Source: Gardnerella vaginalis
Lineage (GTDB): Bacteria > Actinomycetota > Actinomycetes > Actinomycetales > Bifidobacteriaceae
DNA: 64,000 nt
Reading direction: 5' to 3'
NCBI RefSeq assembly: GCF_001546455.1
Contig: NZ_KQ956819.1
Location: 207,526-271,525 of the forward strand
Shown: piece by piece, positions 19,169-28,048 of the stretch
Numbering within the stretch: the stretch's first letter is position 1
Layout of the letters: each line of letters begins with the position of its first letter
Translations under genes and position numbers: made by a program
Notes under the pieces: model-generated
Database searches by the model: none
Told to the model about the DNA's origin: nothing
What the model saw: the letters and a program-made list of their open reading frames with translations, nothing else

Positions 19169-19391
19169 TTCCAACTAATGCTGAATAATGCCAACCAATG
19201 CGGTTCATGCTGCCTAATCGTCTTATTGCCTAATGCGTTGTTGCGTCGTTGCGTTGTGTAACTCAAGGCTTGCATGCAGAAATCGAATCTAGACGCAAAC
19301 AATACGAGTACTATCGCGATTAACTCCTTACCTTCAAGCGTGCGTAATATCATTCTTAATGTAGATGTATTTTAAGGTGTTGTATGTCAAC

Positions 19392-19420
19392 TTTTGTTTC
19401 CATGTACAACAAGGTATAAT
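19392..19420 (+). promoter_or_regulatory. Promoter of the predicted small RNA
   Basis: A perfect TATAAT at 19415-19420 follows a weak -35 (TTTTGT, 19392-19397) at 17 nt. Confidence 0.5.
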
Positions 19421-19426
19421 AAAAAC

Positions 19427-19495
19427 GTAATTGCGGTGTGCGTTTGCGGACACACACCTGTGGGAGCTGACATAGTTTCGGCTCCCTCTTTTATT
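19427..19495 (+). ncRNA. Predicted ~70-nt small RNA
   Basis: Behind the TATAAT promoter lies a hairpin (GGTGTG at 19435-19440 with CACACC at 19453-19458). A GC-rich terminator hairpin follows (GGGAGC at 19462-19467 with GCTCCC at 19481-19486, then TCTTTT). Promoter, two stem-loops and terminator without an open frame suggest a short stand-alone RNA. It could equally be an attenuated leader of the iron operon, whose first gene starts 425 nt downstream. No known RNA family recognised. Confidence 0.45.
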
Positions 19496-19556
19496 TTGTG
19501 TCGTTTGATAGAAATAGCGAATATTTAGAAATAGTGATAAACTCACTAGTAACAAC

Positions 19557-19605
19557 AGCCCCCTAAGCCTACTAACAGTGCTCAAACCTGGGGGTTCTTT
19601 TTGTC
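19557..19605 (+). terminator. Second terminator-like hairpin ahead of the iron operon
   Basis: AGCCCCC (19557-19563) pairs with GGGGGTT (19590-19596), followed by CTTTTTG. Together with the hairpin at 19462-19486 it puts two terminators in series ahead of the iron genes. Confidence 0.55.
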
Positions 19606-19627
19606 GCTTACCCACTGATTGTCCAAA

Positions 19628-19643
19628 GATAATTCTCATTATC
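19628..19643. promoter_or_regulatory. Iron-box-like palindrome
   Basis: GATAAT-TCTC-ATTATC is a perfect inverted repeat with a 4-nt spacer and resembles Fur-type operators (GATAATGATAATCATTATC core). It lies 276 nt before the FTR1 gene. The rest of the gap to 19918 has no gene; it contains two copies of AAAACGGAACAA (19754-19765 and 19775-19786). The regulator in this lineage is not known from the sequence. Confidence 0.5.
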
Positions 19644-19918
19644 AATATCATTTTTGTAATATTTGCGAGTTTTTTGCGCTGAACTATATCAATCTACCTG
19701 ATATATCGATATTATGTTGATGGGGTTACTTGCGAGGTGACTTTAAATAGAACAAAACGGAACAAAGTCCAAATAAAACGGAACAAGCCGCGATAAAGTC
19801 GCCAAAAAATTTAAACGATTAAAACTAAAGATAAAACTAAGACTAAAAATTAAGACGAAAACAGAAGAAGTTGGGTGCGCTCGATGGGGATTAGAGCCAA
19901 AGGAGATATGGAGACATT

Positions 19919-21676
19919 ATGCACGCGTGTGCAAAAGCGCGCCAAAAAACGTCGCGCTTAGTAGCGCTTTTAGCATCAGTATGCGTTTTTGTATGCTGCG
20001 CAACGGGTTTTGCAGGGCTTGCAGGGCTCGCTGGTTTTGCTGGTCTAATCGCAGCTCCAACGCCTGCTTATGCTACGGATGCCAATAAAACATACAACAC
20101 TTGGTCGGAAGTTTCGTCAGCTGTTGCAAGTCAGCTAGAACAAGGCAAAAGCGAGTATGCAAACGCAAATATGGCAGGAGCAGCAACCAGGTTTCAAGCC
20201 GCATATAACTCTGTTTATGTAGCTTCAAACATGATTACAGTTGTGCGAGATACGATTGGCCAGAATAAAGTTCAATCGCAGCAAGATCAGTTCCAACAAT
20301 TACAAACGCTGGTCTATCAGCAAAATCAGGCCGCGCAAATTAGTGAAGTCGTATCTGCTCTAGAAGAAGACGTTGCGCAAACTGCGGCTCAGCTAGACGC
20401 AAACGCAAATCTAGATAAGCCAAATGTTTACGCATCCAAATTGCGCGCGCAAATCGCAAAAGAACGCAAAAAGCTCGATGCTGCAAAAAAGAAGAATCTT
20501 GGGCGAAACGGCAGAACTTGGAGCCAAGTAGCGCGAGAAATGAACGTTATACTCGATAAGTCTGCATCAACGTACAAAGCAGCAAAAGCAAATAAGCAAG
20601 AAGTTGCCAAGGCCGTTGATTTAGTGAACGAAGCCTACTATCAGTACTACGAAAAGCTCGGCTTTGAAAAGAACGTTATGAACGCAATAAGCGGAAGCCG
20701 AGTAAGCACTGTTGAATATCAATTCAAAGAGTGCAGGCAGGCTATGAACAATGGCAAATCTTTTGCTCAAACAAAAAAGTTCGTAACCGACCTTAAGTCA
20801 ATGCTTATTGAAGATGCTGCAAAACTAGACGGCGGAGCGGCGGCTAATGCCAATGTGTTTATGCAATTTATAACAAGCTCCTTTGGTCAGGCTTTTATAA
20901 TCTTGTTGCGCGAAGGGTTGGAAGCTCTGCTGGTTGTTGCTGCAATAATCGCGTATCTTATTAAATCTGGGCACAAGCACATGGTTAAGTACATTTACAT
21001 GGGTCTTGTTGCTGGAATTGCGGCGTCGCTTGTTGTTGCTGCGCTATTTGGATTGTTGTTCAATGGCTCTGGACCGCAGCAAGAGATTACGGAAGGCGTT
21101 GTGGCGCTGTTTGCAATGCTCATGCTGCTTTATACAAGCAATTGGATGATTTCAAGGTCTTCCGTGCAAGCGTGGAATGCGTATATTCGCAACCAAACAA
21201 CGGCAGCTGTTTCTAAAGGCAGCCTAATTTCTCTAGCGTTGCTGAGCTTCCTAGCTGTGTTTAGAGAAGGCGCAGAAACTGTGATTTTCTACCAGGCGAT
21301 TTTTGCCGTTTCAAGCGGAGCTGACTCCATGATTTGGGGCGGATTTGCAGCAGCGGCCGCCGTGCTGGTTGTAATCTTCTTGCTGATCCGCTTTGCGTCT
21401 GTTCGCATACCAATTCGCCCGTTCTTTGCAGGAACCAGTGCGCTTATGTGCATTTTAGTGGTGATTTTTGCTGGCGGAGGTGTGCATGCGCTTATAGAGG
21501 GCGATGCGCTCGCTGGCGCGTATATTCAAGGCTTGCCAACTAACGATTGGCTTGGATTCTATCCGTACGTTGAAACGATTGCGGCGCAAGTCGTAGCTGC
21601 AATCGTAGTTGTGGCACTGCTGTGCGCGAGTTTTGTGCGCGCGCGAAAGCACAAAGCAACTGCTAGCAACAGTTAG
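19919..21676 (+). CDS. bfeU: FTR1-family iron permease
   Basis: A 585-residue high-affinity iron permease. A signal-anchor segment (about residues 20-50) is followed by an extracytoplasmic helical domain (about 55-310) and then a seven-span FTR1 membrane domain. Two REGxE iron-binding motifs are intact: LLREGLEALLVV (about residue 330) and VFREGAETVIF (about residue 450). It begins a locus whose gene order matches the bfeUO-sifABCDE iron region described in bifidobacteria, and the p19-ftr1 loci of other bacteria; the symbol is given on that basis. The last 10 bp before and across the stop codon are repeated three times (21665-21694). Confidence 0.92.
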   Translation: MHACAKARQKTSRLVALLASVCVFVCCATGFAGLAGLAGFAGLIAAPTPAYATDANKTYNTWSEVSSAVASQLEQGKSEYANANMAGAATRFQAAYNSVYVASNMITVVRDTIGQNKVQSQQDQFQQLQTLVYQQNQAAQISEVVSALEEDVAQTAAQLDANANLDKPNVYASKLRAQIAKERKKLDAAKKKNLGRNGRTWSQVAREMNVILDKSASTYKAAKANKQEVAKAVDLVNEAYYQYYEKLGFEKNVMNAISGSRVSTVEYQFKECRQAMNNGKSFAQTKKFVTDLKSMLIEDAAKLDGGAAANANVFMQFITSSFGQAFIILLREGLEALLVVAAIIAYLIKSGHKHMVKYIYMGLVAGIAASLVVAALFGLLFNGSGPQQEITEGVVALFAMLMLLYTSNWMISRSSVQAWNAYIRNQTTAAVSKGSLISLALLSFLAVFREGAETVIFYQAIFAVSSGADSMIWGGFAAAAAVLVVIFLLIRFASVRIPIRPFFAGTSALMCILVVIFAGGGVHALIEGDALAGAYIQGLPTNDWLGFYPYVETIAAQVVAAIVVVALLCASFVRARKHKATASNS

Positions 21677-21694
21677 CAACAGTTAGCAACAGTT
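21665..21694 (+). repeat. 3 x 10-bp tandem repeat spanning the bfeU stop codon
   Basis: AGCAACAGTT occurs three times in tandem. The stop codon TAG at 21674-21676 lies across the first unit boundary. Confidence 0.9.
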
Positions 21695-21770
21695 AACGGA
21701 TAAGTCAAAACTAAAAATCAAAACTAAAAATCAAGCAATAATAAACAATAACTAATAGAAAAGGTTAGAT

Positions 21771-22403
21771 ATGAAGAATAAAAAGATGATGGCAATTGCA
21801 GCCTTAGCGCTTGCAGGAATGCTAACACTCACTGGCTGTGGCGCAAACGGAAACGCAGCAAAGTCTGCTGCTAAGCCACAATCATCTGAGCAGAAGGCCG
21901 ACGATAAGGGTGGAGACAAGGGCTTTGAAGAGGTTCCAGTTGGACCTCACCAAGACCAGAACATTGGCCCGCTTACGATTGGCGCTGTGTACTTCCAGCC
22001 AGTCGACATGGTTCCAGCAGGCATGGGCTTAAAGGCAAGCGAGGCAAGCTTCCACCTTGAGGCAGATATTCACGCAAACAAGAAAGGTACACAGCTTGGC
22101 TACGGCAAGGGTGAGTTTATTCCAGATTTGACTGTGAATTATCAAATTGTTGATAAGGCGAGCGGTGAAGCCGTTGTAAAGGGTACGTTTATGCAAATGA
22201 ACGCTTCCGACGGCCCACACTACGGCGCAAATGTTAAGCTCGATAAGGCTGGAAACTACAAGTTAGTGCTTTCGGTTGAATCGCCAGAAAAGAAGGGTTG
22301 GATGCTTCACGTAGATCCTGCTACGGGTGTGGATGGCCGATTCTGGACTGAGCCAATTACCGCCACCTTTGACGATTGGAAGTACACTCCACGTCAGTGG
22401 TAG
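21771..22403 (+). CDS. bfeO: P19-type iron-binding lipoprotein
   Basis: A 210-residue lipoprotein (lipobox LTGC, cysteine 23). The mature part is the P19/Tp34 fold: PHQDQNIGPLTIGAVYFQPVDMVPAGM, ASFHLEADIHANKKG, FMQMNASDGPHYGANV. The His, Glu, Asp and Met residues in these segments correspond to the metal site of the family, which binds copper and iron and delivers iron to FTR1. Directly downstream of the permease. A 15-bp duplication covers its stop codon. Confidence 0.92.
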   Translation: MKNKKMMAIAALALAGMLTLTGCGANGNAAKSAAKPQSSEQKADDKGGDKGFEEVPVGPHQDQNIGPLTIGAVYFQPVDMVPAGMGLKASEASFHLEADIHANKKGTQLGYGKGEFIPDLTVNYQIVDKASGEAVVKGTFMQMNASDGPHYGANVKLDKAGNYKLVLSVESPEKKGWMLHVDPATGVDGRFWTEPITATFDDWKYTPRQW

Positions 22404-22424
22404 TTTTGCCAGTGGTAGTTTTTA
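22395..22424 (+). repeat. 2 x 15-bp repeat spanning the bfeO stop codon
   Basis: CAGTGGTAGTTTT begins at 22395 and again at 22410. The first copy contains the stop TAG (22401-22403). Confidence 0.85.
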
Positions 22425-22442
22425 CGAATAAAAACAACAAAT

Positions 22443-22478
22443 AAATAATGCATAATGCATAAATAATGCATAATGCAT
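22443..22478 (+). repeat. 2 x 18-bp perfect tandem repeat
   Basis: An 18-bp unit (AAATAATGCATAATGCAT) occurs twice without mismatch between bfeO and the DUF2318 gene. Confidence 0.9.
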
Positions 22479-22519
22479 AAATAAAAAACAAAAATCATGT
22501 AAACAGCAAAGGAGGGAAC

Positions 22520-23791
22520 ATGCTCAGGATGTTCGTTACAGTACTTCCAGGGCTGCTCCCTCTTGCGCTGCTTACAATGGGATTAAGCGCAACGCTAAGC
22601 GTTGGCGAGGGGCGAGATAAACCAATCAGCTCCCGCTGGCGATTTTTTGGCTTGATTTTTGGAACAGTTGCGGCTCTTGTTTTTGCATTTTTGCGCGCAA
22701 GCGTGGTGATTAATCAGCGCAATTTTGTGAATCTTCCAGCGCTTTGCATTGCTGTTCCGCTAGATGTTGCAACAATCGCTTGTATTGCAGTATCTGGAAA
22801 AACTGTTGCAAAATGGCGCAAAAATCCGCTGCTCTTGCACATAAGCAATGCAATTGGCGCGCTCTGCCTAGCGTTTACAGTGTTTTACGCGCTCCCAGAC
22901 GTGATTTTGCAGCTTACGATTTTCGTTGACTCCAGCACGCCTCCGTTTACTTCTAGTATGCTTCTTCGCGCTCTAGGATTTATTCTTGGCGCGGCTGCTG
23001 CGATTTGCATAAGTCTTATGGTGCGCTCTTTGCGCACAACCGCGAGTATTGGCGCCTTTAAAATCGCAATTATTCTAAGCTTAATAATTTTGCTAATTCA
23101 GCATTTAACGTCTTTGCTGCAAATTATGCAAGGAAGTATTTTGCTGTATATAGACGATTTTTCGTTTAGCATTCTTGTTTGGCTTATAAACAATGCTCCG
23201 CTTATAATAATCGCCCAAATATGCGTTTTTTTGATTCCAGCTGTATCTTCTATAATCCGCGGTGCTAGAACAAAAGTTGTGGGAGAAAATCCTGCACAAA
23301 TCCGCGCAAAGCGAGCGTTTAAGCGCAAGTCTAGAAGGTCCGCGCTCGCGGCGCTAATGGCTGCAATCGTAGTAATACTTACGCTTACCGCTGGCGTGTC
23401 TCTTATGAATATTAAGCCAACGCTTACGCCTCCAGAACCGTACGAGTTGCATGATGGCGTAGCAACAATCAACTTTGTGCAAATTAGCGATGGCCACTTG
23501 CATAGATTCCAATACAAAGCTAAAGATGGCACTATTATGCGTTTTATAATCATCAAGAAAAATGGTGGAGCGTATGGTGTGGGCTTGGATGCTTGCGAAA
23601 ATTGCGGAGACGCAGGCTACTACGAAAAAGACGGCAAGATAATCTGCAGAAAATGCGATGTTGCAATAAATTTGGCGACTATTGGATTTAAGGGCGGATG
23701 CAACCCGATTCCATTCCCGTACAAGGCTGGTGGCGGCAAAATTACCATTCACACAGCTGATTTAGACGTGCTTAGCTCGCACTTTAAGTAG
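22520..23791 (+). CDS. DUF2318-type membrane protein with cysteine-rich C-terminus
   Basis: A 423-residue protein. The N-terminal 300 residues or so hold about eight membrane spans. The C-terminal extracytoplasmic domain has C-x2-C (DACENCGDAGYY) and C-x2-C (IICRKCDVAIN) pairs and one further Cys (GGCNPI), the DUF2318 'Fe-S-containing' signature found in FTR1/P19 loci. The cysteines probably bind iron or an Fe-S cluster and pass electrons or iron. The site AAAGGAGGG lies before the ATG. Third gene of the iron locus; the first permease follows 12 nt later. It probably corresponds to a sif gene of bifidobacteria, but I cannot fix the letter. Confidence 0.87.
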   Translation: MLRMFVTVLPGLLPLALLTMGLSATLSVGEGRDKPISSRWRFFGLIFGTVAALVFAFLRASVVINQRNFVNLPALCIAVPLDVATIACIAVSGKTVAKWRKNPLLLHISNAIGALCLAFTVFYALPDVILQLTIFVDSSTPPFTSSMLLRALGFILGAAAAICISLMVRSLRTTASIGAFKIAIILSLIILLIQHLTSLLQIMQGSILLYIDDFSFSILVWLINNAPLIIIAQICVFLIPAVSSIIRGARTKVVGENPAQIRAKRAFKRKSRRSALAALMAAIVVILTLTAGVSLMNIKPTLTPPEPYELHDGVATINFVQISDGHLHRFQYKAKDGTIMRFIIIKKNGGAYGVGLDACENCGDAGYYEKDGKIICRKCDVAINLATIGFKGGCNPIPFPYKAGGGKITIHTADLDVLSSHFK

Positions 23792-23803
23792 AGGTGCCTG
23801 CAA

Positions 23804-25183
23804 ATGTTTATGATTCGAATGGTTGCGCGCTCCCTTGCTAGGCAGATTAAAAAGCGAGTTCTTATAGCTGTTGTTGTGTGCTTGAGTGCGTGTGTAAGCG
23901 TGGCAATGCTTAGCGTTGTGTACGACGTTGGAGACAAAATTAACGCGGAGCTTAGCTCTTACGGATCCAATATTATTGTTCAGCCTAAGTCGAATGCCGT
24001 TGTAAACGATTTGTATGCGTCTCGCACAAAGTCAGCTTATAGTAACTCGCAAACTTCGCAAACTTCGCAAACTTTGGCTGATGCGGAAAGCGAAGAATCT
24101 ACCGCTTTTTTGAAGGAATCGGATGCTGCAAAAATCAAAATGATTTTTTGGGCGTTTAATATAACGAATTTTGCGCCAAAACTAACGATTTACGCAAATC
24201 TTAAAGCAAATTCTTCTGCTGAATCTGCTAATTCTGCTAAATCTGTTAATTCAGTAGTCCCGATTGTTGGCACGTGGTTTAATCGCAAGCTTGCGCTCGC
24301 TTCTGGAGAAACAACAGTTGTTGGCGTGCAAGGAATGCGGTCTTGGTGGAAGATGCTTGAAGGCAGATTCCCGCGCGATTTTAAGCACGAAGCCGCTGTT
24401 GGCACAAATCTTGCTAAAAGTCATAATCTAAAAGTTGGTCAGCTAATAAAACTAACTCGTTCTGGCAGGCAAATCTTACTTAAAATTGTTGGCATCTACG
24501 ATTCTGGAGATAGCGACAATAACGCGATTTACGCGGATTCCAGCCAGGCACAACGCCTTTCAAATAGGCCAAATATGGTTGAGGCGATTGAAGTTAAAGC
24601 ATTAACTACGCCAGAAAACGATTTAGCTCGTAAAGCGGCGAAGAATCCAGCGGCTCTTAGCCAAGAAGAGTGGGAGACGTGGTATTGCACAGCCTACCCA
24701 AGCTCGATTACTTACCAAATTGAAGAAGTGATTCCAGGAGCTGTTGCAAAGCAAGTGCGGCAAGTTTCGGCTATGCAAGGCAGCGTACTTAACAAGACGC
24801 GTGCTGTGATGGTACTTATGACGGCGCTTAGCTTGATTGCGGCGGCTGTTGCGGTTGCGAATCTTATGGCGGCTGCGATTTCGGAGCGCTCGGGGGAGCT
24901 TGCGCTGCTCAAAGCGCTGGGTGCGCGCGATGGCGCTGTTGCGCGGCTAATGCTTATGGAAACAGCGGTTATTGCGTGCGTTGGTGCGCTTATTGGTATG
25001 ATTGCAGGCTTTGGTGTTGCGCAAGTGATTGGATTTAGCGTGTTTGGTTCTGCGATTTCGCTTCGACCAATGGTATTTGTGCTGGTGTTTGTGCTTCTTG
25101 CGATTACTGTTCTTGCTGCCGCTGGCTCTTCTATTCGCTCTATTTTGCATGTGCGTCCTGCGGAGGTGCTTCATGGGCGTTAA
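23804..25183 (+). CDS. FtsX/MacB-type ABC permease, first subunit
   Basis: A 459-residue permease. One N-terminal span (about residues 17-40) is followed by a large extracytoplasmic MacB-like domain interrupted by Ser/Gln- and Ser/Ala/Asn-rich low-complexity loops (about 80-100 and 130-145), and then by three C-terminal spans of the FtsX domain (GELALLKALGARDGAVARL is the conserved coupling segment). Overlaps the start of the second permease by 11 nt. Together with that permease and the ATPase at 26528 it forms an ABC module embedded in the iron locus, as in the sif-type system. Confidence 0.9.
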   Translation: MFMIRMVARSLARQIKKRVLIAVVVCLSACVSVAMLSVVYDVGDKINAELSSYGSNIIVQPKSNAVVNDLYASRTKSAYSNSQTSQTSQTLADAESEESTAFLKESDAAKIKMIFWAFNITNFAPKLTIYANLKANSSAESANSAKSVNSVVPIVGTWFNRKLALASGETTVVGVQGMRSWWKMLEGRFPRDFKHEAAVGTNLAKSHNLKVGQLIKLTRSGRQILLKIVGIYDSGDSDNNAIYADSSQAQRLSNRPNMVEAIEVKALTTPENDLARKAAKNPAALSQEEWETWYCTAYPSSITYQIEEVIPGAVAKQVRQVSAMQGSVLNKTRAVMVLMTALSLIAAAVAVANLMAAAISERSGELALLKALGARDGAVARLMLMETAVIACVGALIGMIAGFGVAQVIGFSVFGSAISLRPMVFVLVFVLLAITVLAAAGSSIRSILHVRPAEVLHGR

Positions 25184-26474
25184 ATCTGGTTCGGGTATGA
25201 CTTCTAATAGCGCAATGTTTGCGACTATGCTTTTGGGCGCGGTTTTTCGCCGAAAGTCGCGTGCGCTTATGGCAGTAGTTGCAACTCTTGTTGGTGCCGC
25301 TACGCTATTTTGCTTGGCTGCAATCTGCATTGTTGTTCCTCAACAAATGAGTGACGAAATGCGCGCATACGGAGCGAATATTATTGTGACGCCGCTTGCA
25401 GGCGAGTGGAAAAATGGCATTGATCGCGCAATGGTTTTGCACACTAACGACATGGTTCTTGCAAAAGGTGCTATGCGATCTGCTACCTACCGTTACGAAA
25501 ATGTGCGCATTAATGCGGCTCCGTACGTGCTTGCTGGAGTGGATGTTTCCGCTGTTAAGTCGCTTAATAAGCATTGGAACGTGGATGGCGCTTGGCCTAG
25601 CAGTGGTAACGTTATGGTTGGGCGAGATGTTGCTTCGGCTATGGGATTGAAGATTGGTTCGCGCATTGCAATCGCGTATCGCGCTGGCGATAATTCCCCA
25701 GATTCGCACAAGCCCGCGCAAAAATCGCAAGGTAATCAAGCAGAAAATCAAGCAGAAAATCAAGCAGAAAATCAAGCAGATAAATCTTCCTCAAAAAAGC
25801 TTGTTGAAGGCAGAGTTTCCACAGATATTATGGATACTCACGGCACAACTTTCCGCGTTTGCGGCATTTTAGATACGGGAGACGCCGAAGATTCCATGCT
25901 TTACGCAACTAACGCGGATTTGCGTGCGCTTACAGGCGTTAAGCGCGGCGCGGACGTGATTGCTTACTCGTCTTCTGCGCCGAACGTAGATGCTGTTGTG
26001 CGAAGCATTAACGATATGACTTCTATGCGTGTTCGCGCGCAACAAGTAACAAAAGTTACGGCGGCAGATACTGGAATTATTGCTATGCTTCGCAGCCTAT
26101 TTTGGATTGTTTCGCTGGTTGTTCTTGCGTTGATGATGGTTGGCGTAAGCACTACGATTTCTTCGATTGTACAGCAGCGACGAAATGAGATTGGCTTGCG
26201 CAAAGCTTTGGGTGCGAGCGCTAAGAGCATTGGCATTGAGTTCACTGCGGAATCTGGGCTTTATGGTTTTATTGGCGGAATCGCTGGTACGGCAGTGGGG
26301 TATGGATTTGCGCGCTTGCTTGCGTCAATGGTGTTTGCGCGAGATTTGAGCGTGAATTGGTGGCTGGTGGCGTTTTCTATTGTGTTTAGCGTTGCAGCGT
26401 CTTGCGTTGCCGCTTTGCCGCCTGTTTTGAGAGCCTCAAAAATCGACCCTGCGATTGTGCTTAGAGAAGAATAG
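25173..26474 (+). CDS. FtsX/MacB-type ABC permease, second subunit
   Basis: A 433-residue permease with the same plan as its neighbour: an N-terminal span, an extracytoplasmic domain and a C-terminal FtsX domain (RNEIGLRKALGASAKSIGIEF). The frame is open far upstream, but GGAGG at 25162-25166 places the start at the ATG at 25173, giving an 11-nt overlap with the first permease. The extracytoplasmic loop contains a four-unit Gln-Ala-Glu-Asn repeat from a 12-bp tandem array (25734-25781), which may vary in copy number without frameshift. Confidence 0.9.
   Translation: MGVKSGSGMTSNSAMFATMLLGAVFRRKSRALMAVVATLVGAATLFCLAAICIVVPQQMSDEMRAYGANIIVTPLAGEWKNGIDRAMVLHTNDMVLAKGAMRSATYRYENVRINAAPYVLAGVDVSAVKSLNKHWNVDGAWPSSGNVMVGRDVASAMGLKIGSRIAIAYRAGDNSPDSHKPAQKSQGNQAENQAENQAENQADKSSSKKLVEGRVSTDIMDTHGTTFRVCGILDTGDAEDSMLYATNADLRALTGVKRGADVIAYSSSAPNVDAVVRSINDMTSMRVRAQQVTKVTAADTGIIAMLRSLFWIVSLVVLALMMVGVSTTISSIVQQRRNEIGLRKALGASAKSIGIEFTAESGLYGFIGGIAGTAVGYGFARLLASMVFARDLSVNWWLVAFSIVFSVAASCVAALPPVLRASKIDPAIVLREE
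25734..25781 (+). repeat. 4 x 12-bp in-frame tandem repeat
   Basis: AATCAAGCAGAA is repeated four times (the last unit ends GAT), encoding QAEN units in the extracytoplasmic loop of the second permease. Confidence 0.9.
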
Positions 26475-26496
26475 TTTTTATGGTGTTTTTAGAATG

Positions 26497-26522
26497 TTTA
26501 GTTAAGGATTTTAGTTAAGGAT
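26497..26522 (+). repeat. 2 x 13-bp repeat duplicating a ribosome binding site
   Basis: TTTAGTTAAGGAT occurs twice in tandem. The second copy supplies AAGGA 6 nt before the ATG of the ATPase gene. Confidence 0.85.
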
Positions 26523-26527
26523 TTAAT

Positions 26528-27373
26528 ATGGCAGAGAATGTAGAAAATAGGCAGGAAAATGCGGATTCCAAGCCAGAAATGCTGTTGACTTTGGACCATG
26601 TTTCCAAGATTTACGGCTCTCTTCGCGCTGTTGACGATTTGTCGCTTACTGTGCCGCAAGGCGAGTGGCTTTCGATTGTTGGCTCGAGCGGCTCTGGCAA
26701 AACTACGCTAATGAACATTATTGGGTGCATGGACTCGCCATCTAAAGGCTCCGTTGCTTTGCAAGGCCGCAAACTCGAGGATCTGAATGCGGGCCAGCTT
26801 GCAGACGTTCGCAAAAACGTAATCGGTCTTGTGTTTCAAAAGTTTTATCTTGTGCCACATTTAACAGCCGTAGAAAACGTGATGGTTGCGCAATATTATC
26901 ATTCAGTTGTAGATGAATCGCAAGCAATGGAAGCCTTGGAACGCGTGGGATTAAAGGACCGAGCACATCATTTACCAAGCCAGCTTTCTGGCGGTGAGCA
27001 GCAGCGTGTGTGCGTTGCGCGTGCTCTTATTAACTGCCCGAAGTTGCTTCTTGCGGATGAGCCGACTGGTAATTTGGACGAAAAGAATGAGCAGATTGTA
27101 CTTGACTTATTTAAGCAGCTTCATTCCCAGGGCACTACGATTATTGTTGTAACGCACGATTCTTTGGTAGCTCAATGCGCGGATCGTGAAATTATGCTCA
27201 ACCACGGTGTGCTTGTTGGGGAGCGTTGGAATAATGATAGTGCGCGCAAAGCGTACGAGGCGATTGGTGGCAAGCCTGCGTTTACGAGTGCACATGTTGA
27301 TGAAAGCGTTGCAGAAGCTTTGCAAAATCATGAGCCTACTAAGTCGCCTAAATTAGCGAATTTAGATGATTAG
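26528..27373 (+). CDS. ABC transporter ATPase of the iron locus
   Basis: A 281-residue MacB/LolD-type ATPase. Walker [10 protein letters not shown], the Q-loop in [13 protein letters not shown], signature [15 protein letters not shown], Walker [13 protein letters not shown] and the H-loop VTHD are all intact. It serves the two FtsX-type permeases immediately upstream. The C-terminal 55 residues after the ATPase core are a short extension without a known motif. A 14-bp duplication covers the stop codon. Confidence 0.93.
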   Translation: MAENVENRQENADSKPEMLLTLDHVSKIYGSLRAVDDLSLTVPQGEWLSIVGSSGSGKTTLMNIIGCMDSPSKGSVALQGRKLEDLNAGQLADVRKNVIGLVFQKFYLVPHLTAVENVMVAQYYHSVVDESQAMEALERVGLKDRAHHLPSQLSGGEQQRVCVARALINCPKLLLADEPTGNLDEKNEQIVLDLFKQLHSQGTTIIVVTHDSLVAQCADREIMLNHGVLVGERWNNDSARKAYEAIGGKPAFTSAHVDESVAEALQNHEPTKSPKLANLDD

Positions 27374-27390
27374 TTTTTAGATGATTAGTT
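27362..27390 (+). repeat. 2 x 14-bp repeat spanning the ATPase stop codon
   Basis: TTAGATGATTAGTT at 27362-27375 and 27377-27390. The first copy contains the stop TAG at 27371-27373. Confidence 0.9.
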
Positions 27391-27428
27391 GCGTATAGTT
27401 TTAATTTAAGATTTAAAGGCGATGATTT

Positions 27429-28037
27429 ATGATTTTAGACAATATGTTTCACGATGTTTCACGTGATGATTTGAAGTCTAAAAAAATTGCAAAAACGGTT
27501 GCTGCGATTGCGGTTTTGGCTAGCTCAAGTGCGTTTCTTGCGTCTTGCGGTGAGCCGAGTGCTGTGCCGATGAACGATGAGTTTGCAGGAAACTCTGGTC
27601 AAAGCGAAAACGATAGTGGCAATTCTTCAAAATCTTATGATTCTGGCGCTAAACAATCGCATGCTTCTGCGCAAAGTGAGGATTCGCAAAATCAGCAAAA
27701 TCAGCAAAATTCGCCTAAAGCAGACACTGGCAATTACAAAGATGGCGATTACAAAATCAAAGCTACGTATGGCCCAGTTGCAGAAGATAGCATTGACGTG
27801 AATTTAAGCGTTGCAAATGGAAATATTAGCAGTGTGCAAATAACGTCTCATCCGTTTACGCCAATCTCCAAAAAACACATGAGCGCTTTTAGCGAGGCTA
27901 TTCCAGGAAAAATCGTTGGAAAGCCGTTGAAAGATTTGCATATTTCGGTTGTTGCTGGAGCAAGTTGGACTAGTGACGCCTTCAATAAAGCGCTTGATGT
28001 TGCTCGCCAAGAGGCTTCAATCGCATCCGCGCAATAA
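27429..28037 (+). CDS. FMN-binding-domain lipoprotein
   Basis: A 202-residue lipoprotein. Lipobox LASC with cysteine 40, a Ser/Gln/Asn-rich linker (about 45-95), then an FMN_bind domain starting YKDGDYKIKATYG. The family flavinylation site (SGATxTS) appears as AGASWTS, so the attachment residue would be the Ser of AGAS. Likely substrate of the ApbE protein at 18113. Last gene of the iron locus. In other bacteria such proteins pass electrons outside the membrane, so a role in reducing ferric iron for FTR1/P19 is a reasonable inference. It converges on the gene at 28049 with an 11-nt gap. Confidence 0.88.
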   Translation: MILDNMFHDVSRDDLKSKKIAKTVAAIAVLASSSAFLASCGEPSAVPMNDEFAGNSGQSENDSGNSSKSYDSGAKQSHASAQSEDSQNQQNQQNSPKADTGNYKDGDYKIKATYGPVAEDSIDVNLSVANGNISSVQITSHPFTPISKKHMSAFSEAIPGKIVGKPLKDLHISVVAGASWTSDAFNKALDVARQEASIASAQ

Positions 28038-28048
28038 TCTTAACTACC

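Noticed and set aside
19165-19651. Two minus-strand frames of 62 and 105 codons upstream of the iron locus
   Set aside because: They run through the hairpins and the iron-box-like palindrome and have no ribosome binding site or recognisable motif.
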